From contig NZ_FBWL01000165.1 of assembly GCF_001517425.1 (NCBI RefSeq), positions 1 through 64,000 on the forward strand: DNA of 64,000 bases, read 5' to 3'. A model generated the notes under the pieces. That model worked only from the letters and a program-made list of their open reading frames with translations, searched no databases and had not been told where the DNA came from. The DNA is from Clostridium sp. C105KSO13 (lineage in GTDB: Bacteria > Bacillota > Clostridia > Lachnospirales > Lachnospiraceae). Numbering within the stretch: position 1 is the stretch's first letter; each line of letters starts with the position of its first letter. Shown in pieces: positions 1 to 8,858 of the stretch. The position numbers were made by a program, and so were the translations under genes.

Positions 1-337
1 TCCCTCCCAATGAACCATTAGCTTCTTGATCTGATTCACTAATTCTATAACTTTCAAAAAGTTGCCTTTTTAGACAGCTTAAAAAAGTGCGTCCATTTGT
101 GGCTGCCCTCTACTTTCTTTCACACTAATTCTTCCTGAAGCTTAATACCATTCATTTAGTCCTCAAAATTCAGGATTTTAAAGATAGTATGTGTGGCTTT
201 TAACAAATTATGTATAAGTATTTCGAAACTAAGGTTAGGAATTTTTAAGGTATATTTCAATATTGGCTGTCATTTGGAAAGTTCATGAAAAAAAGTCGAA
301 CAAAAAATAAGATATGTCAAAGAGTTCCGGGACATCT
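1..337. other. Left edge without recognisable gene
   Basis: No convincing coding region is visible on either strand. On the minus strand an 11-codon peptide with a good ribosome binding site (GAGGA five bases before ATG) begins near 158, and an open frame without a clear start runs off the window edge from about 70. Frames here are broken by stops, so the stretch may be a long leader or a decayed gene downstream of the leftward promoter at 338-410. Confidence 0.4.
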
Positions 338-410
338 ATTATAGTACAGATATTAACGCATGAAATAGGACATTTTGGGAGTTAAAATTGGACATTTTAG
401 AAATACGTTT
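338..410 (-). promoter_or_regulatory. Leftward promoter with tandem GTCC operator, copy 1
   Basis: Read on the minus strand, two direct repeats AAAATGTCC lie 22 bp apart (their GTC at 393-391 and 371-369), then 25 bp, then a TATAAT box (343-338). There is no good -35 hexamer, as expected of an activator-dependent promoter. About 45 of 55 bases match the element before yesM at 15586-15660, and the spacing matches the element at 10167-10230. It points out of the window, so its target gene lies to the left. By inference it is bound by the AraC-type response regulator encoded at 12169-13773. Confidence 0.6.
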
Positions 411-519
411 TATTGCCAAAGAAACTATATTAAATAGTTTTGATTTAACTGTTTGATCTTTTACTAAGCCATTGGGCTTCTCGCTTAAATACATGAGGCA
501 ACACATAGCCAAAGTGTAT

Positions 520-567
520 AAGTAGAAAAGAACCGATAGTCTGTTTTCCAACCAAACTATCGGCTCT
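520..567 (-). terminator. Terminator of the GH36 operon
   Basis: A 12-bp stem (567-556 with 540-529, one G-U pair) closes a 15-base loop and is followed on the minus strand by a T-rich tract (TTTTCTACTT). It lies just after the stop codon of the alpha-galactosidase gene and is the likely end of the operon transcript. Confidence 0.75.
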
Positions 568-573
568 GTATCT

Positions 574-2682
574 TTACTTTTCCCCTATCCAGACTGCCAC
601 GGCTTTGCAGCATGCTTTTGGATAATATTTCAAACTTCCATTTTCGATATCAATTTCCTCTTTCTGATCTGAATAGACCATCCTGATTTTTTCGGGGCAG
701 CTATCCGGCAGCGGAACTGTGATGCATTCCGGCAGATTCCCTGCAAAAGTATGCATTGTTACATATGCCTCTTCATTTTTTCCTACCCGCACAAGCGCCT
801 GCCAGCCTTCCGGGTGTCTAGTACTTTTTATATCAGAACCATATAGATAAGACTGTCCTTCCTTAATAATCGGTGCAATCTTCTTGTAAAACTGCATTCC
901 TTCCTCCAATACATCCCACTGTTCTTTAGAAAGCTTTGTGACATCTCCGGAAATACATAGTCTCCCTAAAAAAGTATTTACCAGCGAATAAACAATTCTT
1001 TTCAATGAATCGTCTGTGCGGATGACTGCCCAGATCTGGCTCTGTCTCGGGTGGATTACACGGTGCAGGTTTGCTGCAATAATAGGAATTTCCACACACT
1101 CGTGGGCATCGGAAAAGGAGGCCATGCTCATCTGTGCCATCAGCCCCGGCTCCAGTCTGTGTCCACCGGAAGCACAGTTTTCCAGCACAATGCCAGGAAT
1201 TTCTCTTTTTACCTTTTCAATAAACCGGGCGGAGGCTTCCATGTTCTGTCGCAGCCCTTCACCCATGGATTCTGCGCCGTCACATCCGATTCCTATTGTC
1301 TCATTGTAGTCTATCTTCATATAACCAAATCCATATTTTTTCAAAGTTCCAATTACTTTATCCGTCAGATATTCCTCCACCCATGGGTCACGCATATCCC
1401 AGAACCGGCGGAAGTAACTGGTCAGAACTTTTCCATCCTTATGCAGCAGATGTTCTTCCTTACGATATGCCTGAGATGCTCGTCCTACATTTTCAATTTC
1501 AAACCATATCCCGGGTATCAGCCCCGCATCCCGGATTGCCTGTACCGTTTCCTCCATTCCTTCCGGAAACATCTCTTTTGAAACGTTGTAATCTCCCATG
1601 CTGATGTCCCACGGAATCCCCGCTTCCTTATACCAGCCACAGTCAATAACAAAATACCGGAAGCCCTTACCCTTTATCTTTTCCAAAATCTTTAAGATAT
1701 TTTCGTGGGACGGCTTTCCCCATGTTGTACAGTATTCATTAAACACCATAGGTAAATCCCGTTCCACCTCCGGTGCTTTTTCCAGGCCCTCCAAAGCTGC
1801 CTCTGTCAGACGGCCGGTAAATATATCGAAAGACTCCGTATGGGCAGCAGTGAGGATTGCTGCAGGTGTATCAAAAGATTCTCCGGGTTTTATTTCTTTC
1901 ATCCAGTGCCCCATCTCCCGGTCGGCCAGCCCTCCACTTAAGCTTAAACCTTCATCTTTCCGATATAACTCCATCTGCCAGGAAGCATTATGTACAATCT
2001 GAGCACCCCAGAATACATGATTCTGACAATCCTCTACAGCGGCAAACGGGAAAAATTTATTTACTGGCATAGAGCCTGCCTGACCAAAACGTTCGCAGCG
2101 GACCGCATGAGGATCCCACGCCGGTTCCAGCTGCAGGTCTTCGATCGGAATCATCTCATGGCGCCCTTCCTGACTCCAGACACTTCTGATTCTGTGCAAA
2201 CGAAGGCACCCATGACCATCCCCCCCCAGATAAGGGGATAATCCGCCCAGCGAAAAGCTCTCAAACATCTCCAGTGTGCAGGGATCCTTCCCCTTATTTT
2301 CAAAAGTACAATGAACTCTGATATATGGCATTCCTGTTTTCCAGATTAGGTGGTGGATTACCTGATATCCTCTGCGATCCTGTAGAATCGTGTCAATCCT
2401 GCATAACTCACCTTCTGTCCTTACGGACTGTGACTGGTAGCACAGCCTGCGGACAGTTTCGCCATTTTTCATAGAATTTCCCATGGCATATGCCTCATCA
2501 TAAATATCTCCGGTCAGCTTAAGCTGTATAAGAGATTCCAGTTTTTCACTTTTAGGGGGCATTTTATTGAACGCCATATCAGACGGCAGCAGCATTAACC
2601 CCACCTGCCCACTTTTTGTGTCTGTCAGATATCGTGCTGTCATATCGCCCAGCAAATATTCTTTTAAAATTTCCACTGCCAT
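574..2682 (-). CDS. GH36 alpha-galactosidase family enzyme
   Basis: This 702-residue protein has no signal peptide, so it should act in the cytoplasm on imported oligosaccharides and release terminal alpha-galactose (or a related alpha-D-galactosaminide). The order is that of glycoside hydrolase family 36: an N-terminal beta-sandwich (about 1-300), then a TIM barrel with NEYCTTWGKP (315-324), FVIDCGWY (344-351), WFEIENV (393-399), KIDYN with the nucleophile Asp458, ENCASGG (501-507), and Asp525 in FSDAHE as the expected acid/base. The HE after SD differs from the more usual SDNTD, so the exact substrate is open. The start is supported by AGGGAGGAA eight bases before ATG. It is the last gene of the operon, 23 bp after the surface glycosidase, and precedes a terminator. 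Confidence 0.85.
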   Translation of the reverse strand: MAVEILKEYLLGDMTARYLTDTKSGQVGLMLLPSDMAFNKMPPKSEKLESLIQLKLTGDIYDEAYAMGNSMKNGETVRRLCYQSQSVRTEGELCRIDTILQDRRGYQVIHHLIWKTGMPYIRVHCTFENKGKDPCTLEMFESFSLGGLSPYLGGDGHGCLRLHRIRSVWSQEGRHEMIPIEDLQLEPAWDPHAVRCERFGQAGSMPVNKFFPFAAVEDCQNHVFWGAQIVHNASWQMELYRKDEGLSLSGGLADREMGHWMKEIKPGESFDTPAAILTAAHTESFDIFTGRLTEAALEGLEKAPEVERDLPMVFNEYCTTWGKPSHENILKILEKIKGKGFRYFVIDCGWYKEAGIPWDISMGDYNVSKEMFPEGMEETVQAIRDAGLIPGIWFEIENVGRASQAYRKEEHLLHKDGKVLTSYFRRFWDMRDPWVEEYLTDKVIGTLKKYGFGYMKIDYNETIGIGCDGAESMGEGLRQNMEASARFIEKVKREIPGIVLENCASGGHRLEPGLMAQMSMASFSDAHECVEIPIIAANLHRVIHPRQSQIWAVIRTDDSLKRIVYSLVNTFLGRLCISGDVTKLSKEQWDVLEEGMQFYKKIAPIIKEGQSYLYGSDIKSTRHPEGWQALVRVGKNEEAYVTMHTFAGNLPECITVPLPDSCPEKIRMVYSDQKEEIDIENGSLKYYPKACCKAVAVWIGEK

Positions 2683-2705
2683 CCTTATATTCCTCCCTGA
2701 ATTAA

Positions 2706-5700
2706 CTATAATTTTTTCTTTTTCCTGATTATAATAACTGCAGCAATTGCCCCAGCCGCCAAAGCCAACACACAGATATATGGCAGAACATTTACCTCAT
2801 CACCTGTTTTTACTGAGTTTCTTGTTTCTTGGCCCTGAGCAGACCCCTTGTCAGTATTTTCTGTTCCCTGATGATTCAGACCATCTGAATTGTCAGGATG
2901 ATCCGGGCTGTCGGGGTTATCCAGATTGCCTGGACTGTCAGGGTTGCCCGGATTATCCTGATTACCTGGATTGCTTGGGTCGCCAGGATTATCCGGATTG
3001 CTTGGATTGCTTGGATTGTCCGGATCTACTGCCTGGGCTGCAACTGCCGGTGCAATTTCAAATTTGTCGAACCGGGGAGTAAAGTCATCCTGCACTTCAC
3101 TAAACTTATATGAATTATCATTTGTAAGTGTAATCACATTTTCTCCGGCTTTCAATGTTACATCCATTACAATGTTTTTATATACATCCCAGCAAAATGT
3201 ATTTCTGAAATACACTGTCTGAGGCATTTCGCCGTTTACAGTGACCTGGGCGTACCGCTCTACCAGATCCGTGTTGTAAGGATGCACATAGTTATTGCCG
3301 CTCTGTGTTTTCATAACTGGTGCCGGCTCATCATTGGAATAAAATATGGACAGCTTGTAGTCCCCTGCTGCCGGAGCATTCACAGTCATAGCCAGTGTGT
3401 TGCCTTTACCGCCCTGGAATCCCTCCACTGCCTTTTTGCCGGACGCATAACTATTTTCAATCACAGACGGTACAGCCTTACTTCCCTTCAGATAGTTATA
3501 GCCATCCTGATTATCATTTCCTTTTAATTTACTATCCTCCGCTTCCACCACTGCTGTGCTCTGTTTTGTTGCTTCTGGATCCTCAGTAAATGTAATCTGA
3601 TCCAGCGCAACATTCTCCCCGCTTATTTTCAGTTTGTTCATTCCGTCTGTCAAATAAATACTTCCTGCCTGCTCTGTCCCCATTTCCATTGTCATTAATT
3701 GTTTCCAACCCGTGTTTACAACCGATTCTGCCTTTGCGTCGGCAGCATACTGCACAAAACTCTTGCTCAAAACGACACTTCCGCTGCCTTTGGAAGAAAC
3801 CTTATAATATCCGTTCCGGGGCACGTTCACATAAAAATTAAATTCTCCGCTTCCTGCCGCATAACCGGCTCCTTCAAAATTCCCGCCATCCTGGGAAAAT
3901 GCAAAGCCTTCCTCTACCCCAACCAATTCTTCTGGTTCAATCACAATATCTGCGGTCTCTGACTGCCGGTAAGTCAGGTCGATTTTATCCAGAAGTGCAC
4001 AGAGCATAGCACCCTCCTGTTTTCCATTTTGATCTTCACCTGCATGGGTCAGACTAATGGTATGTGCTCCTTCTGCCAGATTGAGGTAAACTGTTGTGTA
4101 TGTATAATAGCCCCATTTTACTGTAGACTCATACTGTAATTCCTGAACCTCACTGCCATCTACATTCAATTTGTGCTTTAAGACGGCGCCGACAGCCCGG
4201 TTCTGTCCACCGCTTTCCACATACTCCAGTGTCAGTGGGTCCACATTAGGTGCCTGACTAGAGTAATAAACGTTCAGGCGGTAGGTTCCGTCTTTCGGAA
4301 CCTCCACCTCAAAAGAAACGCCATCGCCCTCCTGGTTAAGACCTCCTACCTCTGCCCTGTTGGAGCGGGCAAGGTCACCGCCTCCTGTCTTCGTAAAAAC
4401 ACGGGCATTCCCAAGTAAATCCGCATTTTCTGCCTCATATGTCTTCTGCCAGTTTCCACTCGTATATTCCTGAAAGGTTATAGTTTCCTCCCCCACCGCC
4501 GGAGTAATTACAGTATAATATCCATCCATGAGCTCTGCCCCGTTTACTGTAAACACCAAGTCATTGCCTGTAAATTTTACATTTCCTTCAAATACTACGG
4601 GTGTCTCATCTGCAAAACCCTGATGTCCTGTATATTTAGATCGATATATTTTTACATGTGCACTATCTGCGTCAGCAAAAACTGCTGTGTCCTTAATCTG
4701 ATCGATACAAACAGTATGTTCCCCTGCCTGTCCGCCAAACAGAGTATGGATAGTTTTACTTTCTTCGTCCACACTGGTCAGGCCATACAAACGTCCGTAA
4801 GCGCTTGGCTCCTCAATATTTTCGAGTATCAGCGGCACTGTATGCCCCGTCATCTGCGCATACCATTTGTAGACCCACCACGCCCCGTTAGGCTGATTGT
4901 TTCCCGCAGCCAGTTCATTCAGGCTATTGGCAAGTCCCCAGTAGGGCAGGGAGGCATATACTTTTTCCTCCTCAAAAATAGATAACCAATTGATCAGCTG
5001 TCCCGGCGTTCCGATATCATCAAAATTGACAGTCTCGTTTACAAAAAGAATCGGCTCGAAACCTGCATCTGCATAATATGTTTCGACTAGACCTCTGACT
5101 TCGTCACAGTGAGATTTGAAAGAAGTTAATTTATCTTTCTGGAGTTCATGCCATGTTATATATTCCGGCAGACAGTCATTCTGTCTGCAAAACTCAAAGA
5201 ACTTTTTATATGCGCCGGAATTATAGCCGGCATAATTGGGCCCTGCAACTTTAAGCGCAGGATTAATACCTTTTACTGTTGTATAAATGGTTTTCCAGTC
5301 ATTGCACAGCTGTGTCACATCGTTTCCGTACCAGATTCCATCCGGCTCATTAAACAGAACAAAACTATACCCTGCAAGCTCTTCATCACTCTTGCCCTCT
5401 GTCATTTTTGTGACAACTGTCCGGACTTTCTCGTTGTAATCTTCTATCCCTGTATTCTCATAAGGCCATTCCAGGTAATAATCCTGGAGATAAATCTGAA
5501 TGTTCTCCACACCACAGTCCTTGAGATACGAAGTCAGACGGTATCCGTCCCCGGATGGATGCTGTTTCCCGCCTGCCGCCTTCTGTACAAGAATCTTCGG
5601 TTGAATTGCCGAAATCAAATCGGCGGACGGCACTCCCGGCTCACTGACCCCGTAGAGGAAACCTGTAGACCCATGCAGCATACTTCCTGTATTTTGAGAA

Positions 5701-7016
5701 GCATCAAAGTGAAGTGCCGCCCCATATCTCATGTTGTCTACAGCCTTTCGCAGATTAATCAGTGCTGTATCCACAGCGTTTTGTCCTGCCGCTTCCCCCT
5801 GTCCCAGAACTGCCCGGGCTTCCTGCACGGCCGTCTGAATTGCAGTACGGCTCTCCTCTGTAATTGAGCTTAGTTCCGCCAGGGCAGCCGCATCCTTTGT
5901 CTCTGCTTCGAGCTGAGCATTGGTAAATGTAGTCTGTGCCGTTACCCCGGTATAATATTCCAAACTGTCTGCTGCCGCCTGCAGTTCACTGATCATGCGG
6001 TTAATATTTGCCTCTGTCACAGGATTTGTCAGAACACCCTCTGCTTCTGTAATTTTTTTCTGCAGAGCTTCATAGGTGCCCCTTGTATAAAAACTAATAC
6101 TAAAGTCCTTCGCAGCATCCATTTTTTCACTCAGTTCCTGCAGCTTTGAACTGCCGACTGCATAGGAGTCATAAGCTGCCTTTGCCTGTTCTGCAGTGAG
6201 TGCCACATTGTAAAAGCGGAATTCATCTATCTTTGCTTTCAGGTCCTGATCCGTAGAATATACAGAACGGCCGATGGCATTGTGTGTATAGCCCTTCAAC
6301 TCTGCCCTGTCATTTTCAAACAATGTCTCTAATATACTTGCCATATTTGCATTTCTGTCATCTACATTGATTTTCTGTCCGTCCAGATATACATCATATG
6401 AATCGGGATCGACACTGACAGTGACATGCTGCCATTGACTTTTTGCAAATGCCTTTTCCCAGATCAGTTTCATTTGATTGACTCTGTCTGACATCATAAT
6501 GGACGTATTATAAGCACTGGAAGAAGTGTCTGTTCCGCCCACAACAAATGTGAACTCCGGTGCATTCCATTTTCCGCCGTCTCCGTTATTAGAGTTCAGC
6601 TCTATGGATGTGGCGGAAAAAATCCGGTTATAATGCGCTGCACCCGCATCCACATTAATCCAGAACGAAAATGCAAAACCTGCATCTGTTGCATCCTCAA
6701 ACATATTGTCCGGAAGCGTCAGGTAACCCCTATCCAGTCCGCCTCCCGGCAAATTTAATACTTTAGAGCTGCGCTGGGAGTCCTCTACGACACCAAGTCC
6801 TTCTCCCGAGCCGCCGATTTCCGCTACAGCTCCTTCTTTTGTTCCCTGATTTTCAACCCGGCTGCCATTCACCCCTTCATCAAATGTAAACTCATAATAC
6901 GGATCCGGCACCGCTGCCGGCTCTTCTTGTTCCGCCGCCAAGCTTACCACGGAAGGAAACACCAGACAAAATGACAATACAAATGCACAAAACCTTTTAA
7001 CTTTTCTTCTTTCCAT
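2706..7016 (-). CDS. Cell-wall-anchored multidomain glycosidase (LamG, GH39-like, CBM-like)
   Basis: This 1,436-residue secreted protein has a signal peptide (about 1-28), a LamG/concanavalin-like lectin domain (about 45-285), small helical FIVAR-like repeats (about 290-430), and a TIM-barrel region resembling clan GH-A family 39. Glu in LFNEPDG (near 556) is the likely acid/base and Glu in FVNETVNF (near 660) the likely nucleophile. Two or three beta-sandwich modules with YEAENA and VEAEDS starts, typical of CBM6/35-type domains, follow. The tail is a Pro/Asn/Asp/Gly-rich spacer, an SVKTGD motif, a hydrophobic helix and RKKKKL, which is a sortase-type sorting signal with a non-LPXTG motif. 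The GTG at 7040 opens the frame, but the ATG at 7016 has AAGGAGAG six bases upstream and gives a cleaner signal peptide. Substrate is unknown; the neighbouring importer and alpha-galactosidase suggest it trims galactose-containing glycans outside the cell. Confidence 0.75.
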   Translation of the reverse strand: MERRKVKRFCAFVLSFCLVFPSVVSLAAEQEEPAAVPDPYYEFTFDEGVNGSRVENQGTKEGAVAEIGGSGEGLGVVEDSQRSSKVLNLPGGGLDRGYLTLPDNMFEDATDAGFAFSFWINVDAGAAHYNRIFSATSIELNSNNGDGGKWNAPEFTFVVGGTDTSSSAYNTSIMMSDRVNQMKLIWEKAFAKSQWQHVTVSVDPDSYDVYLDGQKINVDDRNANMASILETLFENDRAELKGYTHNAIGRSVYSTDQDLKAKIDEFRFYNVALTAEQAKAAYDSYAVGSSKLQELSEKMDAAKDFSISFYTRGTYEALQKKITEAEGVLTNPVTEANINRMISELQAAADSLEYYTGVTAQTTFTNAQLEAETKDAAALAELSSITEESRTAIQTAVQEARAVLGQGEAAGQNAVDTALINLRKAVDNMRYGAALHFDASQNTGSMLHGSTGFLYGVSEPGVPSADLISAIQPKILVQKAAGGKQHPSGDGYRLTSYLKDCGVENIQIYLQDYYLEWPYENTGIEDYNEKVRTVVTKMTEGKSDEELAGYSFVLFNEPDGIWYGNDVTQLCNDWKTIYTTVKGINPALKVAGPNYAGYNSGAYKKFFEFCRQNDCLPEYITWHELQKDKLTSFKSHCDEVRGLVETYYADAGFEPILFVNETVNFDDIGTPGQLINWLSIFEEEKVYASLPYWGLANSLNELAAGNNQPNGAWWVYKWYAQMTGHTVPLILENIEEPSAYGRLYGLTSVDEESKTIHTLFGGQAGEHTVCIDQIKDTAVFADADSAHVKIYRSKYTGHQGFADETPVVFEGNVKFTGNDLVFTVNGAELMDGYYTVITPAVGEETITFQEYTSGNWQKTYEAENADLLGNARVFTKTGGGDLARSNRAEVGGLNQEGDGVSFEVEVPKDGTYRLNVYYSSQAPNVDPLTLEYVESGGQNRAVGAVLKHKLNVDGSEVQELQYESTVKWGYYTYTTVYLNLAEGAHTISLTHAGEDQNGKQEGAMLCALLDKIDLTYRQSETADIVIEPEELVGVEEGFAFSQDGGNFEGAGYAAGSGEFNFYVNVPRNGYYKVSSKGSGSVVLSKSFVQYAADAKAESVVNTGWKQLMTMEMGTEQAGSIYLTDGMNKLKISGENVALDQITFTEDPEATKQSTAVVEAEDSKLKGNDNQDGYNYLKGSKAVPSVIENSYASGKKAVEGFQGGKGNTLAMTVNAPAAGDYKLSIFYSNDEPAPVMKTQSGNNYVHPYNTDLVERYAQVTVNGEMPQTVYFRNTFCWDVYKNIVMDVTLKAGENVITLTNDNSYKFSEVQDDFTPRFDKFEIAPAVAAQAVDPDNPSNPSNPDNPGDPSNPGNQDNPGNPDSPGNLDNPDSPDHPDNSDGLNHQGTENTDKGSAQGQETRNSVKTGDEVNVLPYICVLALAAGAIAAVIIIRKKKKL
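2884..3024 (-). repeat. Tandem Pro-Asn/Asp-Pro coding repeat
   Basis: A degenerate repeat with 9- and 18-bp units encodes the (N/D)PxNP-type spacer between the last carbohydrate-binding module and the sorting signal of the surface glycosidase. It likely spans the peptidoglycan. Such tracts are prone to length change between strains. Confidence 0.75.
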
Positions 7017-7040
7017 CCCTCTCTCCTTTTCCGGACGCAC

Positions 7041-7904
7041 TTAGCCCTTCACAGCGCCGACGGTCATTCCTTTGATAAAATATTTCTGCAGACTTAAAAA
7101 TAGGATGGCGATGGGCAGCACAGAAATAACAATGGCAGCCATCGCTGTCGTGTAGTCACTGCTCTGCGCAGAGAACAGGGACTGGATTGCAACTGTCAGT
7201 GTCTTCAGCTGCTTTTTGCTGACATAAAGGCTTGCCAGCAGATAGTCATTCCAGATTTGGAAAGACTGCATAATAATCAATGTTGCCATAGCCGGTTTTA
7301 GAATCGGCATCACCACAGAAATGTATGTCCTGATAACTGAGCACCCGTCAATCCTTGCCGCTTCTTCTAATTCCAGGGGAACCGTGGACATGAAACTGTT
7401 CATCAGAAACACACCAAAGGAAATCCCTGTTGCAACATACATGAAAATAATTCCAAATCGTGTGTTTGTCAGATGCAGCTTATAGCCAATCATGTAAATC
7501 GGAAGGAACAATGCCTGATAAGGAATCAGTATTCCTACAATAAAGTACACATAGCAGAACTTAAAAAACTTATGCGAACATCTGGCGATGGCCCAGGCTG
7601 TCGTTCCGCATAAAAGTGCAAGAATTACAACACTGACAGCCGTATAGACGAATGTATTTGTAAATGTAGTTGCCAAATCCAGTTTCTTAAATGCAGCAGC
7701 GTAGTTATCCAGCTGAAAGTTCTCAGGCAGTGCCAGAGGACTGCTCAGATATAGTTCTCTTTTCCCTTTAAAGGAGTAGTTTAAGATAATAAAAATCGGT
7801 GCGATAAACAAAAGAGCAGCAATTGTCATGATAATCTGCACCAGAAATGTTGTCTTTGTGTAGGGTTGTGCCGAAACCTCTTCTTTTTTCTTCCTTCGGG
7901 ACAT
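7041..7904 (-). CDS. Sugar ABC transporter permease, MalG/MsmG type
   Basis: This 287-residue membrane protein has six predicted helices and the EAA loop typical of carbohydrate importers (EAARIDGCSVIRTYISVVMP, about 184-203), which docks the ATPase. It pairs with the MalF-type permease just upstream, overlapping it by one base (TAATG), and with the lipoprotein encoded at 8859-10136. No ATPase gene is found in the locus; CUT1 importers of this kind commonly share an MsmK-type ATPase encoded elsewhere. Confidence 0.9.
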   Translation of the reverse strand: MSRRKKKEEVSAQPYTKTTFLVQIIMTIAALLFIAPIFIILNYSFKGKRELYLSSPLALPENFQLDNYAAAFKKLDLATTFTNTFVYTAVSVVILALLCGTTAWAIARCSHKFFKFCYVYFIVGILIPYQALFLPIYMIGYKLHLTNTRFGIIFMYVATGISFGVFLMNSFMSTVPLELEEAARIDGCSVIRTYISVVMPILKPAMATLIIMQSFQIWNDYLLASLYVSKKQLKTLTVAIQSLFSAQSSDYTTAMAAIVISVLPIAILFLSLQKYFIKGMTVGAVKG

Positions 7905-8794
7905 TATGCCTGCACCTCCTTGTTCTTTAATCCTTTTACCTGTATTAGCGCTACCAGCAGAAGCACGATCACCAGTGTAACAGACATAGCCGAGCCGTAT
8001 CCATACTGCCTTCCGTTAATTGCGGTGGTGTATGTCTCATATATGACCGATGTGGACGCTCTCCCCGGGCCGCCTTTGGTTGAAGATACCAGCAGGTCAT
8101 AGACTTTCAGGGAGCCTGTAGTGATCCCCACCACACAGATGGTGATGGCCGGCGCGAGCATCGGAATTGTTACATTGAAAAATCTCTGTATGGCTCCTGC
8201 TCCGTCCACCTTTGCCGCCTCATACAGTTCGGCCGGCACAGACTGTAGGCCTGCAAGATAAATCAGCATCCAGTACCCGATCCACTGCCAGTTATTTGCT
8301 ATAAGAAGTCCGCTCAGCACAGTTTCTTTCTTTCCGAAAAGCAGAAAATTGATACTGGTTCCCAGAACATCATTGACAGCCGGAAGCACATTTGAGAACA
8401 TCTTCAGCCAGACGAATCCGACGATGACCGAACTGATGAGGCATGGTATGAATAAAATTGTCCGGTAGATCTTCTGTCCCTTAACTCCACTATCCAAAGC
8501 AAGTGCAAACAGCAGTGCAACCACATTTTGAATCACAGTATTGCCGATTGTAAATTTGATGGTGAACCACCATGCACTCGTGAAATTCGGATCATGGAAT
8601 AAATCAATATAATTCTGAAATCCCACAAATACCTTTTCGGCCGACATCCCGTCCCAACTTGTAAACGAATAGCGCACTGCCATAAACATAGGGACGATCA
8701 GTCCGATTGTAAAAATTACAAATCCCGGCAAAACAAGCAGAAGATACTGGCGAAATATTCTTTGTCCCATCGTTCCCTTTTTCTTAATCATCAT
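7904..8794 (-). CDS. Sugar ABC transporter permease, MalF/MsmF type
   Basis: This 296-residue protein has six predicted membrane helices and an EAA loop (ELYEAAKVDGAGAIQRFFNV). It is the first permease of the CUT1 importer. The start is ATG-ATG at 8794/8791, with AAAGGAAGAG upstream; either codon could be used. It lies 64 bp after the binding-protein gene, with a small hairpin between them that probably lowers permease expression relative to the binding protein. Confidence 0.9.
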   Translation of the reverse strand: MMIKKKGTMGQRIFRQYLLLVLPGFVIFTIGLIVPMFMAVRYSFTSWDGMSAEKVFVGFQNYIDLFHDPNFTSAWWFTIKFTIGNTVIQNVVALLFALALDSGVKGQKIYRTILFIPCLISSVIVGFVWLKMFSNVLPAVNDVLGTSINFLLFGKKETVLSGLLIANNWQWIGYWMLIYLAGLQSVPAELYEAAKVDGAGAIQRFFNVTIPMLAPAITICVVGITTGSLKVYDLLVSSTKGGPGRASTSVIYETYTTAINGRQYGYGSAMSVTLVIVLLLVALIQVKGLKNKEVQA

Positions 8795-8811
8795 TGCATT
8801 CTCTTCCTTTC

Positions 8812-8836
8812 AAAAAAGAGGGAGTTTCCTCCCCCT
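8812..8836 (-). terminator. Intercistronic hairpin after the binding-protein gene
   Basis: On the minus strand an 8-bp stem (8836-8829 with 8824-8817) with a GAAA tetraloop is followed by TTTTTT. It can act as a leaky terminator or 3' stabiliser, leaving more binding-protein message than permease message. Confidence 0.65.
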
Positions 8837-8858
8837 CCTCTATGTACTCTTTTATTAG

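Noticed and set aside
339-551. 70-codon minus-strand open frame after the GH36 gene
   Set aside because: It contains the operon terminator at its start region and the outward promoter element at its end, has no ribosome binding site, and resembles no family.
2884-3024. Short repeats that could suggest a CRISPR array or minisatellite
   Set aside because: The repeats are 9-18 bp with no unique spacers and encode a Pro/Asn spacer in frame with the surface glycosidase.
5148-5867. 239-codon plus-strand frame inside the surface glycosidase gene
   Set aside because: It is an antisense shadow of a well-supported gene with Cys/Phe/Ile-rich low-quality translation and no ribosome binding site.
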